64,000 nucleotides of DNA from Rhodocyclus gracilis (GCF_009617575.1 NZ_WIXJ01000003.1:62001-126000); one strand, 5' to 3'; counted from the first letter of the stretch, positions 28,014 through 37,845 are shown. A program made the numbers and translations. Notes: generated by a model not told the origin, from the letters alone.

Positions 28014-28054
28014 TCGCTGCCATTTTTTCCACTCTGCGCGGATTCCGCCCGGCC

Positions 28055-29542
28055 ATGCTCGTCTGGTTTGTCGCCTTTTACCTCGTCGCTTCGATTGGCG
28101 TTGGCCTGTATGCCGCGACGCGGGTGCATAACGCCAAGGATTTCGCCGTCGCCGGGCGGCGCTTGCCCTTGCCGGTGGTGACGGCGACGGTCTTCGCCAC
28201 GTGGTTCGGCGCCGAGGCGGTGTTCGGCGTTTCGGCGACCTTCGTCAAGGAGGGCGTGCGTGGCGTCGTTGCCGATCCGTTCGGCGCCAGCCTGTGCCTT
28301 GTCATCGCCGGCATCTTTTATGGCGCCGTTCTCTACAAGCTCAACATCCTGACACTCGGCGACTTCTTCCGCATGCGCTACAACCGCACGGTCGAGGTGC
28401 TGACGACGCTGTGCATCGTTGCGTCGTATCTCGGCTGGGTGTCGGCGCAGATCAAGGCGCTGGGCCTCGTCTTCAATGTCGTGACCGACGGCGCGATTTC
28501 GCAGCAGGCGGGCATGGTGCTCGGCGCGCTCATCGTCCTCACCTACACCACCTTTGGCGGCATGTTCTCGGTGGCGATACTCGATTTTGTGCAGATGGGC
28601 GTCGTCATGGGCGGCCTGCTCTATATCGGCTATCTGGTCTCCGGCATGACCGGCGGCGCCGATGTCGTGATCAGCCACGCCGCAGCCGCCGGCAAGCTGG
28701 ATCTCTTTCCTACCGGCGGTGCCGTCGAGTGGCTGGGCTTTCTCGGCGCCTGGGTGACGATGATGCTCGGCTCGATTCCGCAGCAGGACGTCTTCCAGCG
28801 CGTCACCTCGGCGAAGAGCGCGAAGATCGCCATCTGGGCGTCGGTGCTCGGCGGCGGGATCTACTTCTGTTTCACCTTCGTACCGATGTTCATCGCCTAT
28901 TCAGCGACCTTGATCGCTCCCGAGCAATTCACGGCGCTCATCGACTCCGACCCGCAACTGGTGCTGCCGACGCTGGTGCTGCAACACACGCCGGTGGCGG
29001 CGCAGGCGATCTTCTTCGGCGCCGTGCTGGCGGCGATCATGAGCTGCTCGTCGGCAACGCTGCTGGCGCCCTCGGTGGCTTTTTCCGAGAACATCGTGCG
29101 CGCCTATTTTCCCGGTATCAGCGATCAGGCCTTCCTGCGCATGATGCGCATCACCATCGTCTGCTTTGCCGGCGTCGTGCTGTTGTTCGCTCTTAATACC
29201 AACGACTCGATCTTCCAGATGGTCGAGAACGCCTACAAGGTGACGCTGGCGGGCGCTTTCGTGCCGTTGTTCTTCGGCGCCTTCTGGAAGCGCGCGACGA
29301 CGCAGGGGGCGCTGACGGCGATCTTCTGCGGGCTGGCGTCCTGGCTCGCCGTCGAAGCCGTGCTCGGCGACGACAGCATCGTTCCGCCACAACTGATCGG
29401 CTTCGCCATGAGCATTCTCGGCATGATCGCCGGCTCGCTGCTGCCGCAACGCATCGGCTTGCCGTCAGCCGCCCCAGTGCCTGCTGCCGCCATGGCGGCG
29501 CGCGGCCTCGCCGAATCGTCGGTGCGTCGCTCCGACGGCTAA
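28055..29542 (+). CDS. Sodium:solute symporter (SSS family)
   Basis: 495-residue polytopic inner-membrane protein with about 13 hydrophobic segments. The early segment AVAGRRLPLPVVTATVFATW and the later FGAVLAAIMSCSSATLLAPS, with GxxxAxxMSTxxS-like small-residue and Ser content, fit the SSS fold, whose Na+ site uses Ser/Thr in this region. Substrates in the family include proline, pantothenate, acetate and sugars; none can be chosen here. The ATG at 28055 has a weak ribosome site. It stands alone and is convergent with the DUF535 gene. Confidence 0.88.
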   Translation: MLVWFVAFYLVASIGVGLYAATRVHNAKDFAVAGRRLPLPVVTATVFATWFGAEAVFGVSATFVKEGVRGVVADPFGASLCLVIAGIFYGAVLYKLNILTLGDFFRMRYNRTVEVLTTLCIVASYLGWVSAQIKALGLVFNVVTDGAISQQAGMVLGALIVLTYTTFGGMFSVAILDFVQMGVVMGGLLYIGYLVSGMTGGADVVISHAAAAGKLDLFPTGGAVEWLGFLGAWVTMMLGSIPQQDVFQRVTSAKSAKIAIWASVLGGGIYFCFTFVPMFIAYSATLIAPEQFTALIDSDPQLVLPTLVLQHTPVAAQAIFFGAVLAAIMSCSSATLLAPSVAFSENIVRAYFPGISDQAFLRMMRITIVCFAGVVLLFALNTNDSIFQMVENAYKVTLAGAFVPLFFGAFWKRATTQGALTAIFCGLASWLAVEAVLGDDSIVPPQLIGFAMSILGMIAGSLLPQRIGLPSAAPVPAAAMAARGLAESSVRRSDG

Positions 29543-29558
29543 ACGCGCCGCTCGCCCG

Positions 29559-30542
29559 TCAGGCGAGGCTCACTTTCGGGCGTTGCTTGGGCGCCGGACG
29601 ATTCGTTTCGTGCCAGAGGCGATCTGCGCGCTCGACGGAATCTCGCAGCAGCGCCGTCGCGGTGGTGGCGACTTTTTCGGCAAGATCGCTGCGCAGGGCA
29701 TTCCTTTTGCGGTACTCGGAGCGGTGGTGATTGGGAATCTCGCTCAACTCGCGGTGCGCCAGCGTCAAAGGCAGCCGGAATCTGCCGCCGGCCTCGGCAA
29801 TGCCGCCGACCTCTGACCAGAGCGTGTCGTAATCGGCGAAGGTGGCAGCGCTGCGGTAAACGCGCGACGCGTTGGAGACGCCGAAAACAGTACCGACATT
29901 CCAGACCCGCGCCAGCGGCATGAGTGCTTCCAAAAGCAGGTTTTTCGGCCGGATGCCGTGGCACTCTTTGGTTGCCACCTTGATCAGCTCGCGGGCATCC
30001 GGGCTGCGTACGCCCTGGATGCAGCCAATCTCGAGCGAGAGCGTTTTCATCGTGGCGTGCAGCGAAAAGGCGAGGCGAAAGACATCGCGTTGCTGCGCGC
30101 TGTCGCGCAAGCCCAGGATCAACTCGCCTTCACGGTCGAATTTGTCGGTTCTGCAAAGGGTAATGGCGTAGGGAGTCCCGCGCTTTCCCATGATTTCGGC
30201 CAGCCGGATGGACTGTCCGCTGACAAGGAGCAGGCGTTGTTCCGGCGCCAACAGGCGGGCCAGCACGGCGTGGTGGCTGGCAATGACGGCGGCGCGCTGG
30301 GCGAACGAATAGTGGCGGTTGAGATAGTGCCGGCTCGGTTTCAGCAGGAAACGCGGATTGTGCGTGAGGCAAAGCTGGAGTTCCGGGACGCTTCGTACGG
30401 CGGATGACCAGTGGAAGGCGGCGAGTGGATTGATCAGTCCTCGCAGTAGGTAACGTGAAACTCGGACGGCACGTCGTGTCCGGTTCAGTCCCCAGACATG
30501 TGAAACGGACTGGCAATAAGCCTGCAGGTGGTTCAAGTTCAT
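29559..30542 (-). CDS. DUF535 (VirK/YbjX-like) family protein
   Basis: 327-residue protein resembling the VirK/YbjX family (DUF535). Features include an N-terminal Trp/aromatic region (AAFHWSSAVRSVPELQLCL), the repeated HYSFAQRAAVI helix start, and a conserved-looking C-terminal half with IGCIQGVRSP and the tail segment HRSEYRKRNALRSDL, which contains the family's Arg/Lys-rich Y-KRN signature. No signal peptide or membrane segment. Biochemical function is unknown; some relatives affect virulence or resistance to antimicrobial peptides. ATG at 30542; the ribosome site is weak. Confidence 0.7.
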   Translation of the reverse strand: MNLNHLQAYCQSVSHVWGLNRTRRAVRVSRYLLRGLINPLAAFHWSSAVRSVPELQLCLTHNPRFLLKPSRHYLNRHYSFAQRAAVIASHHAVLARLLAPEQRLLLVSGQSIRLAEIMGKRGTPYAITLCRTDKFDREGELILGLRDSAQQRDVFRLAFSLHATMKTLSLEIGCIQGVRSPDARELIKVATKECHGIRPKNLLLEALMPLARVWNVGTVFGVSNASRVYRSAATFADYDTLWSEVGGIAEAGGRFRLPLTLAHRELSEIPNHHRSEYRKRNALRSDLAEKVATTATALLRDSVERADRLWHETNRPAPKQRPKVSLA

Positions 30543-30547
30543 TTCAG

Positions 30548-30595
30548 GGCAAGAGTCTTGCCGGAGGGTTAGGCGATTGTTGCCAATTGTAACAA
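30548..30595. promoter_or_regulatory. Two inverted repeats in the DUF535/rapZ divergent spacer
   Basis: GGCAAGAGTCTTGCC (30548-30562) has perfect 7-bp arms around one base, 6 bases from the DUF535 start codon. TTGTTGCCAATTGTAACAA (30577-30595) is an imperfect 19-bp palindrome with 7 of 9 pairs matching. Both are candidate operators for the DUF535 promoter. The rest of the 234-base spacer shows nothing recognisable. Confidence 0.4.
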
Positions 30596-30776
30596 CGTGT
30601 GGCGTGCGGGCGAAGGATTAATGCCGATTGGGCGTGTCGGGCATGACCAGGCTCGAGCCGTCAGTGGCGTTGTTTCACTTGGCCCGGTCGTGGATAGGCA
30701 TCGGCGCGGAGCTGGCGGTGTCGTTCTCCAGCTTCCGGCTTGCCCCGTCGGGCGGCGTTCCGCTATCCTGAAGCGC

Positions 30777-31637
30777 ATGCACCTCGTCCTTATCAGCGGC
30801 CTGTCCGGTTCCGGCAAATCGATCGCCCTCAAGGTGCTTGAGGATGCCGGCTACTATTGCGTCGACAATTTGCCGTCGCTCCTGCTGCCGCAGCTGGTGG
30901 GGCAGCTCGACCAGCAGGGCTACGACAAATGCGCGGTGGCCATCGACATTCGCGGCGGCGAGAGCGTCGCCATGTTGCCGCAGCAGCTCGATGCCTTGCG
31001 TGCCCACGACCTGCAACTGCAGTTCCTCTTCCTCGACGCCAAGAACGAGACGCTGCTCAAGCGTTTTTCCGAAACGCGGCGGCGCCACCCGCTGGCGATT
31101 GGCGATAGCACCCTGTCGGAGGCGATTGCCGAGGAGCGTTTGCGACTCGAGGAGTTGGTCGAACTCGGGCATCACATCGATACCAGCGACGTGCTGCCCA
31201 ATACGCTGCGCGATTGGGTGCGCCAGTTCGTCGCCGCCGAGCCGGGGCAGGGACTGACCTTGCTGTTCGAGTCCTTCGGTTTCAAGCATGGGCTGCCGCT
31301 CGACGCCGATCTTGTCTTCGACGTGCGCTGCCTGCCCAATCCGCATTACGACGCGCAACTGCGGCCCTTGACCGGCTGCGACCTGCCGGTGCTCGAGTTT
31401 CTCGAAAGCCAGCCGGAAGTGCTGCGCATGCGCGACGACATTGCCCGCTTCATCGGCGACTGGCTGCCGTCCTACATCCGCGACAGTCGCAATTACCTGA
31501 CCATCGCCATCGGCTGTACGGGCGGCCAGCATCGCTCGGTGTATTTCGCCGAGTATCTGGGGCGCCTGTTTCAGTCGCATGCCCGCGTTCTCGTTCGCCA
31601 CCGTCAGATTGCGCCGCCCGCTACCGGGAGCGCCTGA
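30777..31637 (+). CDS. rapZ: RNase adapter protein RapZ (YvcJ family nucleotide-binding protein)
   Basis: 286 residues, the normal family length. The Walker A motif GLSGSGKS lies at residues 8-15, then [26 protein letters not shown] and [21 protein letters not shown]; the C-terminal RNA-binding part ends with [17 protein letters not shown]. In enterobacteria RapZ guides RNase E to GlmZ RNA; outside them its partner is unclear. Start ATG at 30777 fits the Walker A position; the frame is open further upstream. The stop TGA overlaps the next ATG by one base. hprK/ptsN, its usual neighbours, are absent. Confidence 0.95.
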   Translation: MHLVLISGLSGSGKSIALKVLEDAGYYCVDNLPSLLLPQLVGQLDQQGYDKCAVAIDIRGGESVAMLPQQLDALRAHDLQLQFLFLDAKNETLLKRFSETRRRHPLAIGDSTLSEAIAEERLRLEELVELGHHIDTSDVLPNTLRDWVRQFVAAEPGQGLTLLFESFGFKHGLPLDADLVFDVRCLPNPHYDAQLRPLTGCDLPVLEFLESQPEVLRMRDDIARFIGDWLPSYIRDSRNYLTIAIGCTGGQHRSVYFAEYLGRLFQSHARVLVRHRQIAPPATGSA

Positions 31638-32011
31638 TGCGCTGGCTGGATTTCGTCCGCCCCGGCGACTGGGCGGTGGCAGCGGCGGGCGCCGGGCTGG
31701 TGGCAGTGTCGTTTCCGCTCGCCTTTCAGGCCGGCGTTGCCGAGAAAGCGGTGGTCAAGCGGGGGGGCGAGGTCTTCGCCGAACTCGATCTCGGGCGTGA
31801 TCGCCGTATCGACGTGCCGGGGCCGCTCGGGACGACGACGATTGCCGTCGAACGTCGGCGGGTGCGCGTCGTCGCCGATCCGGGGCCGCGTCAGTATTGC
31901 GTGCGGCAGGGCTGGCTGGAGCGGCCGGGCGAGATTGCCATTTGCGCGCCGAATCAGGTGAGCGTGCAGATCAAGGGAAATCGGGAGGCGTATGACTCGC
32001 TTAGTTATTGA
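31637..32011 (+). CDS. NusG domain II-like small protein
   Basis: 124-residue protein with one N-terminal membrane-anchor segment (WAVAAAGAGLVAVSFPLAFQ, about 12-31) and a NusG domain II-like beta region, including KRGGEVFAELDLGRDRRIDV and ending in a conserved-looking CVRQGWLERPGEIAICAPNQ segment with two Cys. Proteins of this type often occur beside Gx-type membrane proteins and FMN-transfer or Rnf components. The ATG shares one base with the rapZ stop. Function unknown. Confidence 0.75.
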   Translation: MRWLDFVRPGDWAVAAAGAGLVAVSFPLAFQAGVAEKAVVKRGGEVFAELDLGRDRRIDVPGPLGTTTIAVERRRVRVVADPGPRQYCVRQGWLERPGEIAICAPNQVSVQIKGNREAYDSLSY

Positions 32012-32043
32012 GCGCGGCAGCGCCCGTGCGGCGGAGGCAGCGC

Positions 32044-32655
32044 GTGAGTGAGCCCAACGCGCCTGCCGCGTCGCGTACGGTGGCCTTGCTGACGACGCCG
32101 GAGGACCATCGCATCGCTCAACTGGCCGCCGCTGCCGTCGGCCTGTCGCTGATCGACGCGGCGATTCCCTTGCCCTTGCCGGGCATCAAGCCGGGGCTGG
32201 CGAACATCGTCACCCTGATCGTTCTGGCGCGCTATGGCTGGCGCACGGCGGCGTGGGTGAGCGGTTTGCGCGTCATTGCCGGTGCCTTGCTCCTGGGGCA
32301 GTTTCTGGCGCCGGGCTTCTTTCTCAGTCTGGCGGGCGCGCTCGGCAGTCTCGCCGTGCTCGGGCTGGCGTATCGTCTACCCCGGCGCTGGTTCGGGCCG
32401 GTCAGCTGGAGTATTTTGGCGGCCTTCGCGCACATCGGCAGTCAGCTGGTGCTGGCGCGCCTGTGGCTGATTCCGCATAACGGTCTGTTTTACATGGTTC
32501 CCTTCTTTTTCGTGGCAGCGCTCGGCTTCGGTATCATCAACGGCCTGATCGCCGCGCGCCTGCTTGCCGAGGCGCCTGCCGACGCGCCGCCGCCAGATGG
32601 CGAGGTGGCGCCCCTCACCCGGCTATCCGCCGACTCCGGAGTTCCGCATGCCTGA
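32044..32655 (+). CDS. Gx transporter family membrane protein (heptaprenyl diphosphate synthase component I-like)
   Basis: 203-residue protein with five to six membrane segments. The motif IPLPLPGIKPGLANIVTLIV is typical of the Gx/HepS-like membrane family, followed by RVIAGALLLGQFLAPGF. The GTG at 32044 is preceded by GGAGG at 6 bases and is preferred over a TTG at 32008 that overlaps the previous stop. The family is often annotated after heptaprenyl diphosphate synthase subunit I, but a transport or membrane-organising role is equally possible. Overlaps ubiX by 8 bases. Confidence 0.8.
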   Translation: MSEPNAPAASRTVALLTTPEDHRIAQLAAAAVGLSLIDAAIPLPLPGIKPGLANIVTLIVLARYGWRTAAWVSGLRVIAGALLLGQFLAPGFFLSLAGALGSLAVLGLAYRLPRRWFGPVSWSILAAFAHIGSQLVLARLWLIPHNGLFYMVPFFFVAALGFGIINGLIAARLLAEAPADAPPPDGEVAPLTRLSADSGVPHA

Positions 32656-33283
32656 TACCGTCTGCCTCGCCTTTACCGGCGCTTCCGGCATGCCCTACGG
32701 GGTTCGTCTGCTCGAATGCCTGCTGGCGGCCGGCTGCCGCGTGCAGCTTTTGTACTCGCAGGCGGCACAGATCGTCGCCCGGCAGGAGATGGGGCTGGAA
32801 TTGCCGGCACGGGCCGCCGACCTGCGTGCGACGCTGCGCGAGCGCTACGCCGATTTGCCTGGAACGCTGGAGGTCTACGGCCGCGAAGAGTGGTTCGCGC
32901 CGGTGGCCAGCGGCTCCAATCCACCCGACGCCATGGTGATCTGCCCGTGTTCGATGGGAACGCTTGCTGCCGTGGCGCAGGGCCTGGCGGACAAGCTGAT
33001 CGAACGCGCCGCTGACGTGGTGCTGAAGGAGGGGCGGCGGCTGATTCTGGTGCCGCGTGAAACGCCCCTCTCGGCGATTCATCTCGAAAACATGCTGCGT
33101 CTGGCGCGCGCGGGGGCGGTCATCCTGCCGCCCAATCCTGGCTTTTATCACCACCCGCAAAGCGTCGATGCGCTGATCGATTTCGTCGTTGCGCGCATTC
33201 TCGATCAGTTGCGCGTGCCGCATTCGCTGATGCAGCGCTGGGGTGCGACCGCTGCCGGAACGGAGGCTCCCGGCCTCGCATGA
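32648..33283 (+). CDS. ubiX: Flavin prenyltransferase UbiX
   Basis: 211-residue Pad1/UbiX-type flavoprotein that prenylates FMN to make the cofactor of the UbiD decarboxylase in ubiquinone synthesis. The N-terminus is CLAFTGASGMPYGVRLLE (Rossmann, GASG), followed by VICPCSMGTLAAVAQGLADK, VLVPRETPLSAIHLENMLRL (as RLILVPRETPLS) and PNPGFYHHPQSVDALIDFVV. The ATG at 32648 follows GGAG by 6 bases. Its start overlaps the Gx transporter gene, so the two are probably coupled. Confidence 0.96.
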   Translation: MPDTVCLAFTGASGMPYGVRLLECLLAAGCRVQLLYSQAAQIVARQEMGLELPARAADLRATLRERYADLPGTLEVYGREEWFAPVASGSNPPDAMVICPCSMGTLAAVAQGLADKLIERAADVVLKEGRRLILVPRETPLSAIHLENMLRLARAGAVILPPNPGFYHHPQSVDALIDFVVARILDQLRVPHSLMQRWGATAAGTEAPGLA

Positions 33284-33332
33284 GTGGCGATTCAGACGCC
33301 GCGCGAGTGGCCGGGGTGTCCCGGCTCCGCCG

Positions 33333-34574
33333 GTGAGTACGCCGCCTAGGGCGCCAACCGTGGCGCCCGTGCTCGCCGTCGACGCGACCGCCGCGCGGCG
33401 CCTGACCGCGCTCTTCTGTCTGGCGGAAATCCTTTCGATGAGCGGTTTCGCACTGGCGCCGTCGCTGCTGCCGCATTTCACGTCCATGTGGCAGATGAGC
33501 GCGACGCAGGGCGGCTGGCTGGGGGGCATGTATTTCATCGGCTACATCCTCGCCGTGCCGCTCTTGCTCAACCTGACCGATCGCATCGACGCGCGCCGCG
33601 TACATCTTGCCGGTGCGCTTATGTCGGCGCTGGCCTTGGCCGGTTTCGCCTTGACGGCGCGCGCTCTGAACGTCGCCCTCGCCTGGTGGTGGCTGGCCGG
33701 ACTGGCGCTCGCCGGCACCTACATGCCCGGTCTGAAAGCGCTGACTGACCGCCTGCCGCCTTCCGCGCAGTCGCGTTGCACGGCGTTCTACACGGCGAGC
33801 TTCGGCGTCGGCGCCGGCATTTCCTTCCTGTGGGTCGATGCGGCGCAGCGCTGGCTGGCGTGGCCCACCCTGTTTAGCCTCGCGGCGCTGGCCTCCCTCG
33901 CGGCGGCTGCGCTGGTCTGGCTGGGCGTGGCGCCCAAGGCGCCCGTGGCACAGCGCCCCGATCCCGCGCGCTGGCGTCGCGTACTGCGTGACCGCCGGGT
34001 GATTGCCTATTGCGGGGCGTATTTTGGCCACAACTGGGAGCTTTTCGCCTTTCGGAGCTGGCTGGTCGCCTATCTCGTCTGGGTCGAGGCGGTGGCGCCG
34101 TCGTTGTGGACGTCATCGCCCGGCCTGATTGCCGCACTGGCAACGTTTCTGGCGGTGCCGGCGAGCATTCTCGGCAACGAGGGCGCGCAGCGCTGGGGGC
34201 GTCGCCGCTGGCTGACGCGGGTCATGCCAGCCTCGGGCTTGCTGGCGCTGGCTGTCGCGCTGACGCCGCCGCACTGGAGCTGGCTGCTGGCGCCCTTGCT
34301 GCTGATCTACGCGGCGACGATGAACCTCGATTCGGCGGCGATGACGGCCGGCCTCCTCACCGGGACCGCGCCGAGCGAACGCGGCGCCGCGCTGGCGGTG
34401 TACGCGACGGTCGGTTTTGCCGGCGCTGGTTTGGGGCCTGTGCTTTTCGGCCTTGCCCTCGATCTCGTCGGGCCGGGAAGCCGTGCTGGCTGGGGGGCAG
34501 GCTTCCTGACGCTGGCGGCAGGGATATTTCTCGGGCGCTGGGCGATTGCCCGCTTCAGTCCGGCAGCGCGCTGA
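33333..34574 (+). CDS. Major facilitator superfamily transporter
   Basis: 413-residue inner-membrane protein with 12 predicted membrane segments. The family loop between segments 2 and 3 appears as LTDRIDARRVHLAG, a variant of the GxxxDRxGRR motif. Start taken at the GTG 33333, 50 bases after ubiX; an ATG at 33243 lies inside ubiX and gives an implausible Arg-rich leader. The 3' end overlaps the convergent mutY by 20 bases. Substrate unknown. Confidence 0.82.
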   Translation: MSTPPRAPTVAPVLAVDATAARRLTALFCLAEILSMSGFALAPSLLPHFTSMWQMSATQGGWLGGMYFIGYILAVPLLLNLTDRIDARRVHLAGALMSALALAGFALTARALNVALAWWWLAGLALAGTYMPGLKALTDRLPPSAQSRCTAFYTASFGVGAGISFLWVDAAQRWLAWPTLFSLAALASLAAAALVWLGVAPKAPVAQRPDPARWRRVLRDRRVIAYCGAYFGHNWELFAFRSWLVAYLVWVEAVAPSLWTSSPGLIAALATFLAVPASILGNEGAQRWGRRRWLTRVMPASGLLALAVALTPPHWSWLLAPLLLIYAATMNLDSAAMTAGLLTGTAPSERGAALAVYATVGFAGAGLGPVLFGLALDLVGPGSRAGWGAGFLTLAAGIFLGRWAIARFSPAAR

Positions 34575-35739
34575 ATAGCCGGCGGATCGGTGCCGGTAAG
34601 GCGGCACGCGCAAGTGTCGCTTCTGCCGTGTGCGCGTGGGCGCTGCGGGCCAGCCAGTACCAGCCGTCTTCGGCGATACCGCCACCCGGCGCGGTGACAT
34701 GGCAGCGCAAGGCGCGGATATGCAGCCGGAAGTGGCTGAATACATGCGTCAATGCCGGAAGAACCTCCATCTGTCGCAACCGGCAGCCGTGGCGGCGGGC
34801 GAGCGCACTCGCTGCTGTTCGTTCGGCATCGCTGATGGCGGCGGCCTCAAGGTCGGTCGCCGGCGGGGCGCTGTCGTCGAGGCCGCCGCTGACGAGTTCC
34901 GGCGGCGCCAGCAGGCCGCCCCAGATACCGCTGGCGGGGCGCCGTTCAAGCAGCACGCGGGCGCCGTCATCGAGAATGAGGAAGGTCGTCTGCCGTTCGG
35001 GAACGTGTTTTTTCGGACGTGGCGAGGGCAGTTCGGCCTGCCGTTGCTCGCGGCGGGCGACGCAGCCGGCGGCGAGCGGGCAGTCGTTGCAGCGCGCCTG
35101 ACCGCGCGTGCACAGTGTCGCACCGAGGTCCATCAGCCCTTGCGTGTAGGCGTCGACGCCCTGCGTGGGCAGCAGTGCCTCGGCCAGCGCCCACAGGCGG
35201 CGCTCGATAGCGGGTGAGCCGGTGAAACCCTCAATGCCGAAGTGACGCGCGAAAACGCGTTTGACGTTGCCGTCGAGGATGGCGGCACGCTCGCCAAAGC
35301 CGAAGACGGCAATCGCCGCCGCCGTCGAGCGGCCGATGCCCGGCAGTTCGGCAATACGCTCCGCCGCAGGCGGGAAGCGGCCGTTGTGCTCGGCGACAAG
35401 GGTTTGCGCGCAGCGGTGCAGATTGCGCGCCCGCGCGTAGTAGCCGAGTCCCGCCCAGTGTTCGAGTACATCGCCCAGCGGCGCCGCCGCCAGCGCGTCG
35501 AGGGTCGGAAAGCGCGCAAGAAAGCGCAGGTAGTAGGGGATGACCGTCGCGACCTGCGTTTGCTGCAACATGATTTCGGACAGCCAGACACGATACGGAT
35601 CGCGCGCCGAATCGCGCTGCTGCCAGGGCAGATCGTGGCGACCGTGCTGTCGTTGCCAGTCGATGACGCGCTCGGCAAAGCCCGCGTCGACACCCGCTGG
35701 CAAGGGGGCGGTAGGCAGACGGGCGGACGGCGGCTTCAC
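34555..35739 (-). CDS. mutY: A/G-specific adenine DNA glycosylase MutY
   Basis: Removes adenine mispaired with 8-oxoguanine. 394 residues. Visible are the catalytic Glu in LSEIMLQQTQV, the helix-hairpin-helix AELPGIGRSTAAAIAVFGF followed by the catalytic Asp in AILDGNVKRVFAR, the 4Fe-4S set C-X6-C-X2-C-X5-C (CTRGQARCNDCPLAAGC), and a C-terminal Nudix-like domain (TFLILDDGARVLLERRPASG) that recognises 8-oxoG. The start is a GTG at 35739, the only in-frame option near the domain start. Confidence 0.96.
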   Translation of the reverse strand: MKPPSARLPTAPLPAGVDAGFAERVIDWQRQHGRHDLPWQQRDSARDPYRVWLSEIMLQQTQVATVIPYYLRFLARFPTLDALAAAPLGDVLEHWAGLGYYARARNLHRCAQTLVAEHNGRFPPAAERIAELPGIGRSTAAAIAVFGFGERAAILDGNVKRVFARHFGIEGFTGSPAIERRLWALAEALLPTQGVDAYTQGLMDLGATLCTRGQARCNDCPLAAGCVARREQRQAELPSPRPKKHVPERQTTFLILDDGARVLLERRPASGIWGGLLAPPELVSGGLDDSAPPATDLEAAAISDAERTAASALARRHGCRLRQMEVLPALTHVFSHFRLHIRALRCHVTAPGGGIAEDGWYWLARSAHAHTAEATLARAALPAPIRRLFSALPD

Positions 35740-35803
35740 CGGCGCGCCGCCCCGCCCAAGGCAAGGGCGCGCCAGCGCCAGCCGTGCGAACGCTGCACCG
35801 CCT

Positions 35804-37120
35804 TCATCGTGCCCGCGGCTGAACGCGGCTCGCGGCGAGCTTGGCGCGACGGCGCGCTTCGTCGGTATCGGCGGCGGTCACCAGCGCGACCCCCATACGT
35901 CGCTTGACGAAGCTCTCCGGTTTGCCAAAGAGGCGCAGATCGCTGTCGGGTACGGCCAGCGCGTCGGCAATTCCATCGAAGGCGATGCCGCTGGCGTCGA
36001 CACCTCCGTAGATCACCGCCGAGGCGCCCGGCGCACGCAGCGTCACGTCGACCGGCAGGCCGAGGATGGCGCGGGCGTGCAGTTCGAATTCGGAGAGGCG
36101 CTGCGTCGCCAGCGTGACCAGCCCGGTGTCGTGCGGGCGCGGGCTGACTTCCGAGAACCACACCATGTCGCCCTTGACGAAGAGTTCGACACCGAAGAGG
36201 CCGCGGCCGCCGAGATTGGCGGTCACGGCGCCGGCGATGTCACGTGCGCGCTGCCGCGCGACGGCGCTCATCGCCTGCGGCTGCCAGGATTCGACGTAAT
36301 CGCCGGCCACCTGCACATGGCCGACCGGCTCGCAGAAGAAGGTTTCCACCGCCCCCGAGGCGCCGACGGCGCGCACGGTCAACTGTGTGATTTCGTAGTC
36401 GAAGTCGATGAAGCCTTCGACGATGATGCGCCCGCCGGCAACGCGGCCGCCCTGCTGCGCGGTGTTCCACGCCTTCTCGACGTCGTCGGCGCTGCGCAGC
36501 AGCGACTGGCCCTTGCCCGACGAGGACATCACCGGCTTGACCAGACAGGGGAAGCCGATACCCGGACGGCCTTCGCTACCGTCGATGGCGGCGCGCAGCG
36601 CGTCGAGCGAATCGGCAAAGGCGTAGGGCGAGGTCGGCAGGCCGAGTTCTTCGGCGGCAAGGCGGCGGATGCCTTCGCGGTTCATCGTCAGGCGCGTCGC
36701 GCGCGCCGTCGGAATCACCTCGGCGATGCCCTCGCGCTCGATCTCCTGCAGCATGTCGGTGGCGATGGCTTCGATCTCGGGAACGACCAGATGCGGGCGC
36801 TCGGCTTCGATGATCGCGCGCAGCGCGGCGCCGTCGGTCATCGTCACCACATGCGCGCGGTGCGCCACCTGCATGCCGGGGGCATCGGCGTAACGGTCTA
36901 CGGCGATCGTCTCGACACCCAGTCGCTGCAAAGCGATAATCACTTCCTTGCCGAGTTCGCCGGCGCCGAGCAGCATCACGCGTGTGGCCGACGGACTCAA
37001 GGGCGTGCCGAGCGAGCCAAGCGGTCCCGGCGCGACGGCGCGGGAAGCGTCGATGGCCGATGCGCTGGCGGTTTGCGCCGCATTCGCCGAAGGCGCTGCC
37101 GCGCCGGTGTTTCCTGACAT
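35804..37120 (-). CDS. purT: Formate-dependent phosphoribosylglycinamide formyltransferase PurT
   Basis: ATP-grasp enzyme using formate and ATP for the third step of purine synthesis. 438 residues. After a roughly 45-residue Ala/Ser-rich leader absent from typical PurT, the core starts [20 protein letters not shown], followed by [29 protein letters not shown] (ATP-binding loop) and [20 protein letters not shown]. Start ATG at 37120 with GGGAG 8 bases upstream. It runs convergent to nothing and precedes mutY on the same strand by 64 bases. Confidence 0.95.
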   Translation of the reverse strand: MSGNTGAAAPSANAAQTASASAIDASRAVAPGPLGSLGTPLSPSATRVMLLGAGELGKEVIIALQRLGVETIAVDRYADAPGMQVAHRAHVVTMTDGAALRAIIEAERPHLVVPEIEAIATDMLQEIEREGIAEVIPTARATRLTMNREGIRRLAAEELGLPTSPYAFADSLDALRAAIDGSEGRPGIGFPCLVKPVMSSSGKGQSLLRSADDVEKAWNTAQQGGRVAGGRIIVEGFIDFDYEITQLTVRAVGASGAVETFFCEPVGHVQVAGDYVESWQPQAMSAVARQRARDIAGAVTANLGGRGLFGVELFVKGDMVWFSEVSPRPHDTGLVTLATQRLSEFELHARAILGLPVDVTLRAPGASAVIYGGVDASGIAFDGIADALAVPDSDLRLFGKPESFVKRRMGVALVTAADTDEARRRAKLAASRVQPRAR

Positions 37121-37293
37121 TGCAATGACTCCCGGAAGCCGTTTTGGACGGGCGATTCTAGCATGCGCTGTTGCTCTTCCCGGCCCTTGCGCGGCCTCGC
37201 TCAGAGGCTTTCCGGCGGCGGTGTTCCGGCGTTTTTGGCTGCGCACCGCCTGGCCCCACGTGTCGATTTCAACCGTTTTGTGTGGACTACCCG

Positions 37294-37806
37294 ATGCCTT
37301 CTTCGACCTCCCCCGTTGCCGATTTTGATTCGCGAGCGTTCCGGCACGCGCTTGGCCGCTTTACCACCGGCGTAACCATCGTCACGGCGCGTGGCGCAGA
37401 CGGCCAGCCGATTGGTTTGACGGTCAATTCCTTCAACTCGGTATCGCTCGATCCGCCACTGGTGGTCTGGAGCTTGTCGGCGAATTCGCCACGACTGGCA
37501 GATTTCGTCGCTGCCTCGCATTTCGCCGTCAACGTGCTGGCGGTCGATCAGCAGGCGCTATCGGATCGTTTTGCTGGCCGCGATCCCGAACGCTTCGCGG
37601 GACTCGAACCACGGCAAGGACTCGGCGGCGCGCCGCTGTTCGACGGCTGCTGTGCCTGGTTCGAGTGCGCCAACGAAATTCGCCACGAAGGCGGCGATCA
37701 CCTTGTTTTCATCGGCCGCGTCGAGCGCTTTGCGACGGGGGATGCGCACGTGCCGCTGGTCTTCCATGCCGGGCGCTACCGCGCCCTGGCCGAGCCGGCG
37801 CAGTAA
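37294..37806 (+). CDS. Flavin reductase-like domain protein
   Basis: 170-residue FMN-binding split-barrel protein of the flavin reductase (HpaC/RutF-like) type. Typical elements are [39 protein letters not shown] and the C-terminal [14 protein letters not shown]. Such proteins give reduced flavin to a monooxygenase, but no partner oxygenase lies in the window. The ATG at 37294 fits the domain start; the ribosome site is weak. Confidence 0.85.
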   Translation: MPSSTSPVADFDSRAFRHALGRFTTGVTIVTARGADGQPIGLTVNSFNSVSLDPPLVVWSLSANSPRLADFVAASHFAVNVLAVDQQALSDRFAGRDPERFAGLEPRQGLGGAPLFDGCCAWFECANEIRHEGGDHLVFIGRVERFATGDAHVPLVFHAGRYRALAEPAQ

Positions 37807-37845
37807 CTCCACAGTCCGCACGAGGACTCCGTTTGTGCCGACGCC

